A DNA stretch of 64,000 nt, from positions 31,835 through 95,834 of the forward strand of contig JAQCFO010000004.1 in the NCBI GenBank assembly GCA_027619415.1. The letters are read 5' to 3'. How positions within the stretch are numbered: the stretch's first letter is position 1; each line of letters begins with the position of its first letter. Under the pieces are notes generated by a model. That model was not told the origin of the DNA and made no database searches. It saw nothing but the letters and a program-made list of their open reading frames with translations. Shown piece by piece: positions 29,073-40,656 of the stretch. The position numbers and the translations under genes were made by a program. Source of the stretch: Bacteroidota bacterium. GTDB taxonomy: Bacteria > Bacteroidota > Bacteroidia > Flavobacteriales > Flavobacteriaceae.

Positions 29073-30455
29073 TCACTGAATTAACTTAAGTAGTTTTTTT
29101 AAAAAATTAATTTTGTTTTTAAAGGGGGGGTATCTTAATGGGGGATCTATCCACAACGGTTTTGATAAATATGGTTTAAAATGTGAAAATGTTTTGAATG
29201 TTGATTCTCCATGATATTTTCCCATACCACTTTGTCCGATTCCTCCAAAAGGCAATCTATCATTAGCTATATGAATAACCGTGTCATTAATAGCTCCTCC
29301 TCCAAATGGATAAGATTCTAAAAATTTTCTTCCAAAGGCGATGTTTTTAGTAAATATATAGAGAGCTAATGGATGAGAATATTTTTTAATAACTTTATCA
29401 ACTTCATTAAAATCATCGTATCCTATAATTGGAAGTATAGGGCCAAATATTTCGTCCTGCATTAGTTTAGAATCTAGATTATCTAATTCAACAAGTGTGG
29501 GTTGAAAATATTTTTTATCAATATCAGTATTTCCACCATAAAGTATTTTTTGATTTTCAATTAATGATGATAAATAGTTCATGTGCTTTTCGCTTATTAT
29601 TCTTCCGTATTCAACTGATTCAATAGGTTTCTCTCCATAAGTTTTAATTATTTGGTTTTTTAACTCTGTAATTAACTTAGATTTAATCTTGTTATCCACA
29701 ATTAAAAAATCTGGAGCAATACATGTTTGACCGCAATTCGTGAATTTTCCCCAAACAATTCTTTTTGCAGTAACCTTTAATGAAGCTGTTTTGTCAATTA
29801 CACAAGGGTTTTTTCCCCCTAATTCAAGTGTGACTGGCGTTAAATTTTTTGCTGCTTCTTTTGCTACTATTTTACCAACGCTAACACTTCCAGTGAAGAA
29901 AATGTAATCCCATTTAAACTTTAATATTTCAGATGCAATTTCTGGACCTCCTTGAACAACCTTAACAAAACCATCATCAAAAACACTAGATAATATTTTA
30001 TTTAAAATTTTAGATGTGTTTACAGAATATTCAGATGGCTTTAATAAAACTGTATTTCCAGCTGCAACTGCGCCAATTAATGGAGCAATTGCTAATTGAA
30101 ATGGATAGTTCCATGGAGATATGTGTAATGTGTTTCCATAAGGCTCGGCTATAATATAATCAGATGAAGGAAAATTAAGTAATGATGATCTGACTGGCTT
30201 TCTTTTAACCCATTTTTTGATATTTTTTAAAGCTATTTTAATTTCAAAATAAACAAATGCAATTTCAGTTAAATAGCTTTCTCCACTAGATTTGCCTAAA
30301 TCATTATTTAAAGCATTTTCAATATCTTTTTCATTGAGTTCTATCTCTTTTTTTAAATTCTTTAATAATGATATTCTAAAATTTATATCAATAGTTTTTT
30401 TTGAATCAAAATAATTTTTTTGTTTATCAATTATTCTTTTTAATGTATTATCCAT
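29073..30455 (-). CDS. Aldehyde dehydrogenase family protein
   Basis: 'SPWNYPFQLAIAPLIGAVAAGNTVLLKPSE', 'VTLELGGKNPCVID', 'NCGQTCIAPDFL'. Confidence 0.93.
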   Translation of the reverse strand: MDNTLKRIIDKQKNYFDSKKTIDINFRISLLKNLKKEIELNEKDIENALNNDLGKSSGESYLTEIAFVYFEIKIALKNIKKWVKRKPVRSSLLNFPSSDYIIAEPYGNTLHISPWNYPFQLAIAPLIGAVAAGNTVLLKPSEYSVNTSKILNKILSSVFDDGFVKVVQGGPEIASEILKFKWDYIFFTGSVSVGKIVAKEAAKNLTPVTLELGGKNPCVIDKTASLKVTAKRIVWGKFTNCGQTCIAPDFLIVDNKIKSKLITELKNQIIKTYGEKPIESVEYGRIISEKHMNYLSSLIENQKILYGGNTDIDKKYFQPTLVELDNLDSKLMQDEIFGPILPIIGYDDFNEVDKVIKKYSHPLALYIFTKNIAFGRKFLESYPFGGGAINDTVIHIANDRLPFGGIGQSGMGKYHGESTFKTFSHFKPYLSKPLWIDPPLRYPPFKNKINFLKKLLKLIQ

Positions 30456-30515
30456 AATAAAGGGTAAAATAATTATGTCATTATTGACGAATCAATAAAA
30501 ATATACATTATAAAA

Positions 30516-30544
30516 TTGTTAAGAGTAAAAAATAAATACTTTTG
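30516..30544 (+). promoter_or_regulatory. Candidate promoter of the ilv operon
   Basis: TTG-N18-TACTTTTG, close to the Bacteroidetes TTG/TAnnTTTG consensus. Confidence 0.5.
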
Positions 30545-30589
30545 ATTAATTTTATATTAATAAATAATACAAATATTTTATAAATATAT

Positions 30590-30619
30590 CCTTCTCTTAA
30601 TTATGTGAAGGGTTTTTTT
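30590..30619 (+). terminator. Terminator/attenuator-like hairpin in the ilvD leader
   Basis: CCTTCTC-TTAATTAT-GTGAAGG followed by G and seven T, 13 nt upstream of the ilvD ATG; no upstream plus-strand gene. Confidence 0.5.
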
Positions 30620-30632
30620 ACTGTTTTTATAA

Positions 30633-32303
30633 ATGAAATTAAATAAATATAGTTATGTTGTAACTCAGGATTCATCTCAACCGGCAGCTAAAGCTATGTT
30701 GCATGCCATTGGTTTGTCTGAAGATGATTTAAACAAACCTTTTATTGGTATTGCTAGTACTGGATATGAAGGCAATCCTTGCAATATGCACTTAAACGAT
30801 TTGTCGAAATCAATAAAGGAAGGAGTAAATAATGCTGAAATTAATGGTCTAATTTTTAACACCATTGGAGTTAGTGATGGTATTTCAATGGGAACACAAG
30901 GGATGCGTTACTCTTTACCTTCAAGAGATATTATAGCTGATTCCATAGAGACAGTTGTTCAAGCTATGGCTTACGATGGGTTAATTACAGTAGTTGGTTG
31001 TGACAAAAACATGCCAGGCGCGTTAATAGCTATGATAAGACTTAATAGACCCTCTATTTTAGTTTATGGTGGAACAATTGCTCCAGGTTGTCATAATAAC
31101 AAGAAACTCGATGTTGTATCAGCTTTTGAAGCTTGGGGGGAGAATGTAGCTGGAAAAATTGATGAAACTGAATTTAAAGCAATTGTAAAAAATGCATGTC
31201 CTGGAGCTGGAGCATGTGGAGGAATGTATACTGCTAATACAATGTCTTCAGCTATTGAAGCTATGGGGATGTCTCTTCCTTATAGTTCATCGAACCCAGC
31301 AATCAGTTCTGAAAAAAATAATGAATGTAATGAGTTAGGTAAAGCGGTAAAGAATCTTTTAATTAAAGATTTAAAACCTTTGGATATAATTACTAAAAAA
31401 TCTTTAGAAAATGCTGTAAGATTAATAACTGTTTTAGGTGGATCAACAAATGCTGTATTGCATTTGTTAGCTATTGCTAAAGCGGCAAAAATTAAATTTT
31501 CAATTGACGATTTTCAAATTATTTCCGAAACAACACCTTTTTTAGCGGATCTAAAACCTAGCGGAAAATTTTTAATGGAAGACCTTCACAATGTAGGCGG
31601 AATTCCTGCTGTAATGAAATATATGTTAGATAACAATTATCTTGATGGAGATTGTATGACTGTTACAGGTAAGACTATTTCAGAAAATTTATCTTCAGTA
31701 AAGGCACTTTCTTCAAATCAAAAAATAATTAAACCTTTTAATAAACCAATAAAAAAAACAGGTCATATTAGAATATTATATGGAAATTTAGCAATAAATG
31801 GTTCTGTAGCTAAAATTACTGGAAAAGAAGGATTATATTTTACTGGTTTAGCAAAAGTTTTTGATTGCGAAAATGAAGCAAATGATGGAATTAAAAAAGG
31901 TCTAGTTAATAAAGGAGATGTTGTTGTGATTAGATATGTTGGTCCTAAAGGAGGACCTGGAATGCCAGAAATGCTAAAACCAACTTCAGCTATAATGGGA
32001 TGTGGTTTAGGTAAAGATGTTGCTTTAATTACTGATGGAAGATTTTCAGGAGGAACACATGGCTTTGTAGTAGGTCATATTACACCAGAGGCTCAAGATG
32101 GCGGAAATATTGCTTTAATTAAAAATGGAGATAAAATAGTTATTGACGCCGTAAGCAATACCATAAATGTTGATGTTTCTGTAAAAGAATTATTAAAAAG
32201 AAAATCCAAATGGCTAAAGCCTAAGATTAAATTTGATAGTGGAGTATTGTATAATTATATTAGAAATGTTTCTGATGCCTCTAGTGGGTGTGTAACTGAT
32301 TAA
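30633..32303 (+). CDS. ilvD: Dihydroxy-acid dehydratase
   Basis: '[19 protein letters not shown]', '[16 protein letters not shown]', '[15 protein letters not shown]'. Confidence 0.98.
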   Translation: MKLNKYSYVVTQDSSQPAAKAMLHAIGLSEDDLNKPFIGIASTGYEGNPCNMHLNDLSKSIKEGVNNAEINGLIFNTIGVSDGISMGTQGMRYSLPSRDIIADSIETVVQAMAYDGLITVVGCDKNMPGALIAMIRLNRPSILVYGGTIAPGCHNNKKLDVVSAFEAWGENVAGKIDETEFKAIVKNACPGAGACGGMYTANTMSSAIEAMGMSLPYSSSNPAISSEKNNECNELGKAVKNLLIKDLKPLDIITKKSLENAVRLITVLGGSTNAVLHLLAIAKAAKIKFSIDDFQIISETTPFLADLKPSGKFLMEDLHNVGGIPAVMKYMLDNNYLDGDCMTVTGKTISENLSSVKALSSNQKIIKPFNKPIKKTGHIRILYGNLAINGSVAKITGKEGLYFTGLAKVFDCENEANDGIKKGLVNKGDVVVIRYVGPKGGPGMPEMLKPTSAIMGCGLGKDVALITDGRFSGGTHGFVVGHITPEAQDGGNIALIKNGDKIVIDAVSNTINVDVSVKELLKRKSKWLKPKIKFDSGVLYNYIRNVSDASSGCVTD

Positions 32304-32306
32304 GTT

Positions 32307-34004
32307 ATGAGTAAAATAACTAGAATATCTGGCGCAGAAGCCGTGATTAAGTCTCTTTTAAAAGAAGGAATTGATTTGATTTATGGTTATCCCGGAGGAG
32401 CTATTATGCCTATTTATGATGAGCTTCACAAGTATGAAGATAAATTAAATCATGTTTTAACAAGGCACGAGCAAGGAGCCACTCATGCTGCTCAAGGATT
32501 TGCTAGAGTAACGGGAAAAGTAGGAGTGGTGATGGCAACTTCTGGACCTGGTGCTACAAATTTAATTACAGGAATTGCAGATGCTCAAATAGATTCAACT
32601 CCAATGGTTTGTATAACTGGACAAGTCGCATCACACTTATTAGGTTCCGACGCATTTCAAGAAACAGATATAATTGGTATTTCTTCTCCAGTAACTAAAT
32701 GGAACTGTCAGGTAACTAAAGCTTCTGAAATTCCTAAAGTTTTAGCAAAAGCTTTTTACATTGCTAAATCTGGTAGGCCGGGCCCAGTTTTGATAGATAT
32801 CACAAAAGATGCCCAATTTGAATTAATGGAGTTTTCTTATTCACAATGTAAATCAGTAAGAAGCTACATTCCTGTTCCTGATTATTCAATTAAACAATTG
32901 AAAAAAGCTGCTGAATTAATTAACAATGCTAAAAAACCTTTAATTGTCTTTGGTCAGGGAGTTATTTTAGGAAATGCAGAAACTGAATTTAAAAATTTTA
33001 TTGAAAAAACTGGAATTCCTTCAGCATGGACTATACTTGGTTTATCTGCCCTTCCTTCTGATCATCCATTAAATGTTGGAATGGTTGGAATGCACGGAAA
33101 CTATGCTCCGAATGTTTTAACTAACCAATGTGATTTGCTAATTGCTGTGGGAATGCGATTCGATGATAGAGTAACAGGAAATTTAGATACTTATGCTAAA
33201 CAGGCAAAAATAATACATTTCGACATTGATCCTGCTGAAATAAACAAAATAGTTGAAGTTGACGTTCCATTACTAGGAAATGTAAAAGAAACGCTTCCAG
33301 AGATATTGAAATTGGTAAATAAAAATAACCATGAAAGTTGGTTGGGGAAATTTCATTCTTTATATGAAATAGAATATAATAAAGTCATAAAAGAAGAACT
33401 GCATCCAACTAAAGAAGGTTTAAGTATGGCTGAAGTGGTGAAAGAAATAAATATAGCATCAAAAGGAAATGCTATAATAATAACAGATGTAGGTCAACAT
33501 CAAATGGTTGCTTGTAGGTATGCTAGGTTTAACAAATCTAAATCTAACGTTACGTCAGGTGGATTAGGAACTATGGGTTTTGCCCTCCCTGCTGCTTTAG
33601 GAGCAAAGATGGGTGCTCCAGAAAGGGAAGTTGTTGCTATAATTGGTGATGGCGGATTTCAAATGACTATTCAAGAATTAGGTACGATTTTTCAAACTGG
33701 TAGTGCAGTAAAAATTGTTGTTCTTAATAACAATTACTTAGGAATGGTTAGACAATGGCAGGAAATGTTTTTTGAAAAAAGATACGCTTCTACTGAGCTC
33801 ATTAATCCTGATTTTGTGACTATCGCAAAGGGATATTATATTGAAGCAAAAAAAGTGAGTAAGAGAGAAGAATTAAAGTCTTCTATAGAGTTGATGATGA
33901 ATTCTAAGAAACCATTTTTCCTTGAAGTTTCAGTTGAAAAAGAACATAATGTTTTTCCAATGATTCCAACAGGAGCATCAGTGTCTGATATTAGATTAGA
34001 TTAA
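32307..34004 (+). CDS. ilvB: Acetolactate synthase large subunit
   Basis: 'GYPGGAIMPIYDEL', 'RHEQGATHAAQGFARVTGKVGV', TPP motif 'IIGDGGFQMTIQELGTIFQ..VVLNNNYLGMVRQWQEMFF'. Confidence 0.98.
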   Translation: MSKITRISGAEAVIKSLLKEGIDLIYGYPGGAIMPIYDELHKYEDKLNHVLTRHEQGATHAAQGFARVTGKVGVVMATSGPGATNLITGIADAQIDSTPMVCITGQVASHLLGSDAFQETDIIGISSPVTKWNCQVTKASEIPKVLAKAFYIAKSGRPGPVLIDITKDAQFELMEFSYSQCKSVRSYIPVPDYSIKQLKKAAELINNAKKPLIVFGQGVILGNAETEFKNFIEKTGIPSAWTILGLSALPSDHPLNVGMVGMHGNYAPNVLTNQCDLLIAVGMRFDDRVTGNLDTYAKQAKIIHFDIDPAEINKIVEVDVPLLGNVKETLPEILKLVNKNNHESWLGKFHSLYEIEYNKVIKEELHPTKEGLSMAEVVKEINIASKGNAIIITDVGQHQMVACRYARFNKSKSNVTSGGLGTMGFALPAALGAKMGAPEREVVAIIGDGGFQMTIQELGTIFQTGSAVKIVVLNNNYLGMVRQWQEMFFEKRYASTELINPDFVTIAKGYYIEAKKVSKREELKSSIELMMNSKKPFFLEVSVEKEHNVFPMIPTGASVSDIRLD

Positions 34005-34009
34005 TAATT

Positions 34010-34543
34010 ATGAGTGAATTAAACAAAACATATACAATTTCAGTTTATACAGAAAATAATCTTGGTTTGTTAAATAGAATTTCTGCAATATTTCTAAAAC
34101 GACATATTAGCATAGAAAGCTTCACAACTTCTGAATCTGAGATTGAAAATATTTTTAGATTTATTATAGTAGTTAATATTACTAAATCTAGAGTAGAAAG
34201 AGTCGTCAAACAAATAGAAAAACAAATTGAAGTTATAGCCGCTTTTTATCATTCAAATGAAGAAACTATTTTTTTAGAAACAGCATTGTATAAGATTAAA
34301 TCACAATCATTATTTAATGAAAAACCCCTACAAAAAATAATCAAAAATAGTCAAGCGAATATCATTACAGTTTCTCCAGAATATTTTGTAATTGAAAAAA
34401 CTGGATGGAGAAAGGATACAGAGAAGTTATATTATGATTTGGAGCCATATGGGTTATTACAATTTGTTAGATCAGGAAGAATTTCAGTTTCAAAAGAACC
34501 AATGAACATTTCGAATATTCTAGGATTAAATACAGATAAATAA
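34010..34543 (+). CDS. ilvN: Acetolactate synthase small subunit (ACT domain)
   Basis: 'YTISVYTENNLGLLNRISAIFLKRHISIESFT' ACT domain between ilvB and ilvC. Confidence 0.95.
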   Translation: MSELNKTYTISVYTENNLGLLNRISAIFLKRHISIESFTTSESEIENIFRFIIVVNITKSRVERVVKQIEKQIEVIAAFYHSNEETIFLETALYKIKSQSLFNEKPLQKIIKNSQANIITVSPEYFVIEKTGWRKDTEKLYYDLEPYGLLQFVRSGRISVSKEPMNISNILGLNTDK

Positions 34544-34546
34544 ATT

Positions 34547-36016
34547 ATGAAAAATTATTTTAATCAATTACCATTAAGTCAAAAAATTGAGCAATTAGCA
34601 AAATGCAGACTTATGGACACTTCTGAATTTGAAGATGGAGTATCTATATTAAAAGGGAAAAATATTGTAATTATAGGATGTGGAGCCCAAGGGTTGAATC
34701 AAGGTTTAAATATGAGAGATTCAGGTTTGAATGTATCATATGCATTAAGGCAAGCAGCAATTGATCAAAAAAGAGATTCTTACAATAATGCTATATCAAA
34801 TGAATTTAAAGTTGGTACGTTTGAAGCAATGATTCCAAAAGCTGATATGGTTTTAAATTTAACACCTGATAAAAATCATACTGATGTTGTTAATAAACTA
34901 ATGCCATTAATGAAAAAAGATTCAATACTTTCATATTCTCATGGCTTTAATATAGTAGAAGAAGGACTAACTGTGAGAAATGATATTACCGTAATAATGG
35001 TAGCACCTAAGTCTCCTGGAAGCGAATTAAGAGAAGAATATAAAAGAGGTTTTGGAGTTCCAACACTTATAGCAGTTCATCCAGCTAATAATCCACATAA
35101 TAATGGTTTGGATCTTGCAAAAGCTTATGCAGTTGCAACAGGTGGACATAAAGCAGGTGTGTTAGAGTCTTCTTTTGTAGCTGAGGTTAAGTCAGACTTA
35201 ATGGGAGAACAGACAATATTGTGTGGTGTATTGCAAACTGGGTCTATATTATCATTTAATAAAATGATTGAAAATGGTATTGATCCTAGTTATGCCTCTA
35301 AATTAATCCAATTTGGATGGGAAACTATTACTGAAGCCTTAAAGCATGGTGGAATCACTAATATGATGGACAGGTTAAATAATGCAGCTAAAATTGAAGC
35401 TTTTAAAATATCGGAAGAATTAAAAGCTATTATGAGACCATTGTTTCAAAAACATATGGATGATATAATGTCTGGTCATTTTTCATCTATAATGATGGAA
35501 GATTGGTCTAATAATGATGTGAATTTATTAAAGTGGAGAGCTCAAACTGGAGAAACAATATTTGAAAAAACTCCAACAACAACTGATGAAATTTCAGAAC
35601 AGGAATTTTTTGATAATGGATTGCTTATGGTATCATTTATTCGCTCAGGTGTTGAACTAGCTTTTGAAACAATGACTAGTTCAGGAATAATAGCTGAATC
35701 AGCATATTACGAATCATTACATGAAACTCCTTTAATTGCTAATCTTATAGCGAAAAACAAGTTGTTTGAAATGAATAGAATAATTTCTGATACAGCTGAA
35801 TACGGTTGTTATTTATTTGATCATGCTTGTAAGCCTTTACTTAATGACTTCTTTAAGACTATTTCAAATAATCATATTGGAGAGAAGTTTTTAAATAAAG
35901 ATAAAATTGACAATTCAGATTTAATTAAAATAAATGAAATAATTAGAAATCACCCTGTTGAAATTATTGGAAAAAAGCTAAGAAATTCAATGAAATCAAT
36001 GAAATCAATAAACTAA
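34547..36016 (+). CDS. ilvC: Ketol-acid reductoisomerase (long, class II type)
   Basis: '[32 protein letters not shown]', '[20 protein letters not shown]', '[16 protein letters not shown]'. Confidence 0.97.
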   Translation: MKNYFNQLPLSQKIEQLAKCRLMDTSEFEDGVSILKGKNIVIIGCGAQGLNQGLNMRDSGLNVSYALRQAAIDQKRDSYNNAISNEFKVGTFEAMIPKADMVLNLTPDKNHTDVVNKLMPLMKKDSILSYSHGFNIVEEGLTVRNDITVIMVAPKSPGSELREEYKRGFGVPTLIAVHPANNPHNNGLDLAKAYAVATGGHKAGVLESSFVAEVKSDLMGEQTILCGVLQTGSILSFNKMIENGIDPSYASKLIQFGWETITEALKHGGITNMMDRLNNAAKIEAFKISEELKAIMRPLFQKHMDDIMSGHFSSIMMEDWSNNDVNLLKWRAQTGETIFEKTPTTTDEISEQEFFDNGLLMVSFIRSGVELAFETMTSSGIIAESAYYESLHETPLIANLIAKNKLFEMNRIISDTAEYGCYLFDHACKPLLNDFFKTISNNHIGEKFLNKDKIDNSDLIKINEIIRNHPVEIIGKKLRNSMKSMKSIN

Positions 36017-36020
36017 AAAA

Positions 36021-37601
36021 ATGAATTCTGTACCTAAAAAATTTCAAATAAATAGTGTCATTCACAACAATGAATATTTAATTAACGGAAAAATCTCTAA
36101 ATGGTCAGGTAATAAAGCGAATGTTTATTCTACTCTTTTATGCGATACTGATGAAAAAGAACCTCTTTTAATCGGGACATCTCCCGAAATGTCAACTGAA
36201 TCAGCAATGGAAGCTTTAAATGCAGCTTCAAGTTCTTATGATTCAGGAATGGGAAAGTGGCCAAGAATGAAAGTTTACGAAAGAATTAACTGCATGTCTG
36301 CTTTTGTTCAGAAAATGATTCTTAAAAGAGAGGAGATAGTTAAACTTTTAATGTGGGAAATTGGAAAAAACTTAAATGACTCTAAAAAAGAATTTGATAG
36401 AACAATTGAATACATTAACGATACTATTGAAGAATATAAAAGAATTGACAGAAAGTGTGCAACTATTCAAAACCAATCAGGAGTTAGAGCATTAATAAGA
36501 AGGGGTCCATTAGGTGTTGTTCTTTGCTTGGGACCATATAATTATCCATTAAACGAAACTTTTGCATTGCTTATCCCTGCCATTATAATGGGTAATACAA
36601 CGATATTTAAGCCTGCTAAACACGGTGTTTTATTAATAGCTCCTCTTTTAGAAGCGTTCAAAGAATCTTTTCCACCAGGTGTAGTCAATATCATTTTTGG
36701 AAGAGGTAGGGTTATAGCTTCTCCTATAATGAAAAGTGGAAAAGTTGATGTTTTATCATTAATTGGGCATAGTTCATCAGCTATTGCATTACAAGATTTA
36801 CACCCTCAAAAAAATAGATTACGTTTAGTATTAGGTTTAGAGGCTAAAAATCCTGCAATTATTTTAAAAGATGCAGATTTAGACTTAACAGTAAATGAAT
36901 GTCTCTCCGGATCGCTGTCATTTAATGGACAAAGATGCACTGCTATAAAAATCATTTATGTTCATGAAGATATTAAAGATGAGTTTTTATATAAATTTTC
37001 GAAAAAGGTTGATGAACTAGAATTAGGCATGCCATGGGATAATACGTTTTTAACTCCTCTTCCAGAACCATCAAAACCTCAATATATTTCTGATTTAATT
37101 GATGATGCTACTTCATTGGGAGCTAAAATAATAAACAAAAAAGGTGGAATTAAATATAAAAATTTTGTTTTTCCTGCTGTTCTATATCCAGTATCTAAAA
37201 ACATGAGAGTTTTTAAGGAAGAACAATTTGGTCCAGTTGTCCCTGTTGTTTCATATAATGATGTTTCTAAGCCATTAGATGATATGTGTGATTCAAATTA
37301 TGGACAGCAAGCTAGTATATTTGGAAAAAATGTTGATACATTGGGTCCAATTATTGATTCTCTAGTGAATTTAGTGTGTAGGGTTAATTTAAATAGTGCT
37401 TGTCAAAGAGGACCAGATAAATATCCATTTACTGGCCGAAAAGATTCAGCTGTTTCAACTCTAAGTGTCCATGATGCTTTAAGATCTTTTTCAATTAGAA
37501 CATTCGTTGCTTCTAATGACAACGAATTAAATAAGAGTATTTTAAGAGAAATGATAGATTCTAAAAAATCGAACTTTATTAGGACTGACTATTATCTTTA
37601 G
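36021..37601 (+). CDS. gapN: NADP-dependent glyceraldehyde-3-phosphate dehydrogenase-like aldehyde dehydrogenase
   Basis: '[33 protein letters not shown]', '[18 protein letters not shown]', '[17 protein letters not shown]' GapN-like active site. Confidence 0.85.
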   Translation: MNSVPKKFQINSVIHNNEYLINGKISKWSGNKANVYSTLLCDTDEKEPLLIGTSPEMSTESAMEALNAASSSYDSGMGKWPRMKVYERINCMSAFVQKMILKREEIVKLLMWEIGKNLNDSKKEFDRTIEYINDTIEEYKRIDRKCATIQNQSGVRALIRRGPLGVVLCLGPYNYPLNETFALLIPAIIMGNTTIFKPAKHGVLLIAPLLEAFKESFPPGVVNIIFGRGRVIASPIMKSGKVDVLSLIGHSSSAIALQDLHPQKNRLRLVLGLEAKNPAIILKDADLDLTVNECLSGSLSFNGQRCTAIKIIYVHEDIKDEFLYKFSKKVDELELGMPWDNTFLTPLPEPSKPQYISDLIDDATSLGAKIINKKGGIKYKNFVFPAVLYPVSKNMRVFKEEQFGPVVPVVSYNDVSKPLDDMCDSNYGQQASIFGKNVDTLGPIIDSLVNLVCRVNLNSACQRGPDKYPFTGRKDSAVSTLSVHDALRSFSIRTFVASNDNELNKSILREMIDSKKSNFIRTDYYL

Positions 37602-38716
37602 GAATTAAGCATTACAGGCATAACAAGCATTGTGATTTGTTCGAAATCATTGTCAGTTTTCGTTGGAGTTAAGATTCCAGCTCTATTAGGAAGTGATAAT
37701 TCAAGCTTAACCTCGTCTGAATCAATATTAGACAGCATTTCCACTAGAAATCTAGAATTAAAACCAATTTGTATATCATCTCCATTATAATTACAGCTAA
37801 GTCTCTCTTCCGCTTTATTACTGTAATCTAAATCTTCTGCAGAAATAATCAATTCATTTCCTGTAATTTTTAATCTAATTTGATGAGTTGTTTTATTTGA
37901 AAAAATACTTACTCTTTTTGTTGAATTAAGAAACAAAGCTCTGTCAACAGTAAGTACATTAGGATTTTCTTTTGGAATTACCGCCTCATAATTAGGATAT
38001 TTTCCATCAATGAGTCTGCAAGTTAAAGTTAAATTAGAAAATATAAATTTTGCATTACTTTCATTAAACTCAATATTAACATCAAAGTCATTATTAATTA
38101 AAATTCCTTTTAAAATATTAAGTGGTTTTTTAGGCATTATAAATTCAATTAATTTATCTGATTTATAATCTGTTCTTACATATCTAACTAACTTATGTGC
38201 GTCAGTTGCTACAAATGTGGAATTCTCACTTGAGAATTGAAAGAAAACACCACTCATAATAGGTCTTAAATCATCATTTCCAGAAGCAAAAATCGTAGTA
38301 TTTATAGCTTGATATAAGACTTTGGATGAGATAACAGAATTAGATGCATCAGTAATTGCTAATGTTTTTGGAAAATCATCTCCTTTTGCATAAGCAAGAG
38401 CATACTTTCCGTGATTTGAACTTATTTCTATAATATTGTTTTCTAAAACATTAAATGTTAAAGGTTGTTCTGGAAAAGTTTTTAGAGTATCAATAAGTAG
38501 TTTAGCAGGAATAGCTACAGTTCCTTCCTTGTCAGAGTCAACTTTAACATCTGCAGTAAGAGTAGTTTCTAGGTCTGAAGCTGTAATTCTTAAAATATTT
38601 TTTGAAATTTTAAATAAAAAATAATCTAAAATTGGCAGAGTATTATTAGTATTTAAAATACCTCCTAAAACTTGAATGTTTTTAAGTAATAAAGAACTTG
38701 AAACTATAAACTTCAT
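37598..38716 (-). CDS. dnaN: DNA polymerase III beta sliding clamp
   Basis: '[34 protein letters not shown]', '[11 protein letters not shown]', C-terminal '[10 protein letters not shown]'; internal ATG 38716 preferred. Confidence 0.95.
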   Translation of the reverse strand: MKFIVSSSLLLKNIQVLGGILNTNNTLPILDYFLFKISKNILRITASDLETTLTADVKVDSDKEGTVAIPAKLLIDTLKTFPEQPLTFNVLENNIIEISSNHGKYALAYAKGDDFPKTLAITDASNSVISSKVLYQAINTTIFASGNDDLRPIMSGVFFQFSSENSTFVATDAHKLVRYVRTDYKSDKLIEFIMPKKPLNILKGILINNDFDVNIEFNESNAKFIFSNLTLTCRLIDGKYPNYEAVIPKENPNVLTVDRALFLNSTKRVSIFSNKTTHQIRLKITGNELIISAEDLDYSNKAEERLSCNYNGDDIQIGFNSRFLVEMLSNIDSDEVKLELSLPNRAGILTPTKTDNDFEQITMLVMPVMLNS

Positions 38717-38793
38717 AATTAAATTATATACTTGTAAATATATTAGAAACAATCGTTAAAATAAAACTAATTTATTAACACTTTTTACAAGCT

Positions 38794-39624
38794 TCATTCA
38801 AACTGTATAGTTACTATATCTCTATATTTTAATCCGAACAAACTACTTGCTCCCCCTGTTTTCCCTGGGATACTTTTGTATATAGCCAGTTCAAGGAAAT
38901 TCGATTTATTAAAAAGAGCTATTTTCTTACCATCTTCTTTTCTTATTTCTTTTTTAACATCAAACTTAATTGCTTCACTATATGAGTTTACAATTGATTC
39001 AAATTTGTAATTTCGTGCATTGATGGAGTATGGTCTCGACTTGCCAAATTCATCAAAAATAGTTTTCGAAATATTAGTGACAACATTTTCATAATTATCT
39101 ATATAAATAATATTGCCAGTGATTTCTTTGTTTTTTTCATTTATTATTGGATTGATATCATAAAGTTCTTTTAACTCATAAATTCTTTTACCTACAAGAT
39201 CAATAGATCCTCCTCTATATATATGAGCAGCTACTTTAACAAACACATCTAAAACTGGGAAACTGGTAGATTCTTCGTTATGAATATTTATTTCAATTAT
39301 TTTTTCAGGATTAATTTTTGAAGAGATAAGAGACATTATTCCATTATTAGCGCATATAAAATAATGACCATCTAAAATCATAGCAATGTGATTTTGCTCA
39401 GGTGTTTTTTCAGAATCTATCCCTATAATATGAATTGATCCTTCAGGAAAATTCTTATAAGAATTTTGTATTATATAAGCTCCTTCAATTATATTGAAAG
39501 GAGATATATTGTGTGATATATCAATGATATTTATATTTTTAATCTCGTTGTGAAGGGCTCCTTTCAATGAACCAACAAAGTGATCTTTATTACCAAAATC
39601 AGTTGTTAATGTAATTAGGCTCAT
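38794..39624 (-). CDS. SAM hydroxide adenosyltransferase (DUF62) family protein
   Basis: 'ITLTTDFGNKDHFVGSLKGAL', 'FICANNGIMSLI'. Confidence 0.88.
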   Translation of the reverse strand: MSLITLTTDFGNKDHFVGSLKGALHNEIKNINIIDISHNISPFNIIEGAYIIQNSYKNFPEGSIHIIGIDSEKTPEQNHIAMILDGHYFICANNGIMSLISSKINPEKIIEINIHNEESTSFPVLDVFVKVAAHIYRGGSIDLVGKRIYELKELYDINPIINEKNKEITGNIIYIDNYENVVTNISKTIFDEFGKSRPYSINARNYKFESIVNSYSEAIKFDVKKEIRKEDGKKIALFNKSNFLELAIYKSIPGKTGGASSLFGLKYRDIVTIQFE

Positions 39625-39702
39625 TTGTTAAAAAAAATTAATATATAAGATTAAAAATTACATAAATTTACAACTTGCCAATAAATAATACGCATAGCTT
39701 AA

Positions 39703-40656
39703 GTGAAAAAAACTGAATATTTTATTAACCAGATACATCCATCAGAATTTTTTGATAAAAAAGACTATGATCTTGTTTTATTAATAAAGAAACATTTTAC
39801 AAAAATAAAAATAATTCTAAAAGGTGATCGGTTGATTCTAAATGGCGATGCTTCTTTAGTAACTCAATTAACTGCAAGACTAGATACATTATTATTACTT
39901 ATCAAAAGTAAAAACAATATTATTAATGATGAATTTATAAATTCTATTTTAAGTGGAAATGGAAAAGAGATAATAGAAACTAATAAAACTAAACTTATTT
40001 TGTATGGAGTTGGCAAGAAGCCAATAAAGGCACATACTGTTAATCAAATTAAGATTGTTGTTGCATTTGAAAAAAATGATATGGTTTTTGCTGTTGGTCC
40101 AGCTGGAACTGGAAAAACTTATACAGGAATTGCTATTGCAGTTAAAGCATTAAAAGATAAAGCTGTTAAAAAGATAATCTTAACTAGACCTGCCGTTGAA
40201 TCGGGTGAGAGCTTAGGCTTTTTACCTGGAGAATTAAAAGATAAGTTAGATCCCTATATGCAACCATTATATGATTCATTAAAAGATATGATTGCTATAG
40301 AAAAGCTAGAAGATTACATTAAAAGAGGGATTATTGAAATAGCTCCTTTGGCTTATATGCGCGGAAGAACATTAGATGATGCTTTTGTAATTTTAGATGA
40401 GGGACAAAACGCTACTTATAATCAAATGAAAATGTTTTTAACCAGAATGGGTAATAATGCTAAATTTATGATTAATGGAGATCCTGATCAAATCGATCTA
40501 CCTACAAAAATAAAATCTGGTTTAAAGGAAGCAAGTATTTTACTTAAGAACATTAAAGGTATCAAAATTGTACAGTTAGACGATAGTGATGTGTTAAGAC
40601 ATGAAGTTGTAAAAAGAATTATAGATGCTTATAAAACAAAAGAAGAATTAACATGA
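39703..40656 (+). CDS. PhoH family ATPase
   Basis: 'VFAVGPAGTGKTYTGIAIAVKAL', 'RPAVESGESLGFLPGELKDKLDPYMQPLYD', 'VILDEGQNATYNQMKMFLTRMG'. Confidence 0.95.
   Translation: MKKTEYFINQIHPSEFFDKKDYDLVLLIKKHFTKIKIILKGDRLILNGDASLVTQLTARLDTLLLLIKSKNNIINDEFINSILSGNGKEIIETNKTKLILYGVGKKPIKAHTVNQIKIVVAFEKNDMVFAVGPAGTGKTYTGIAIAVKALKDKAVKKIILTRPAVESGESLGFLPGELKDKLDPYMQPLYDSLKDMIAIEKLEDYIKRGIIEIAPLAYMRGRTLDDAFVILDEGQNATYNQMKMFLTRMGNNAKFMINGDPDQIDLPTKIKSGLKEASILLKNIKGIKIVQLDDSDVLRHEVVKRIIDAYKTKEELT

Noticed and set aside
35986-36011. Triplicated TCAATGAAA at the ilvC 3' end as a regulatory repeat
   Set aside because: In frame and simply encodes SMKSMKSIN; most easily explained as coding microrepeat.
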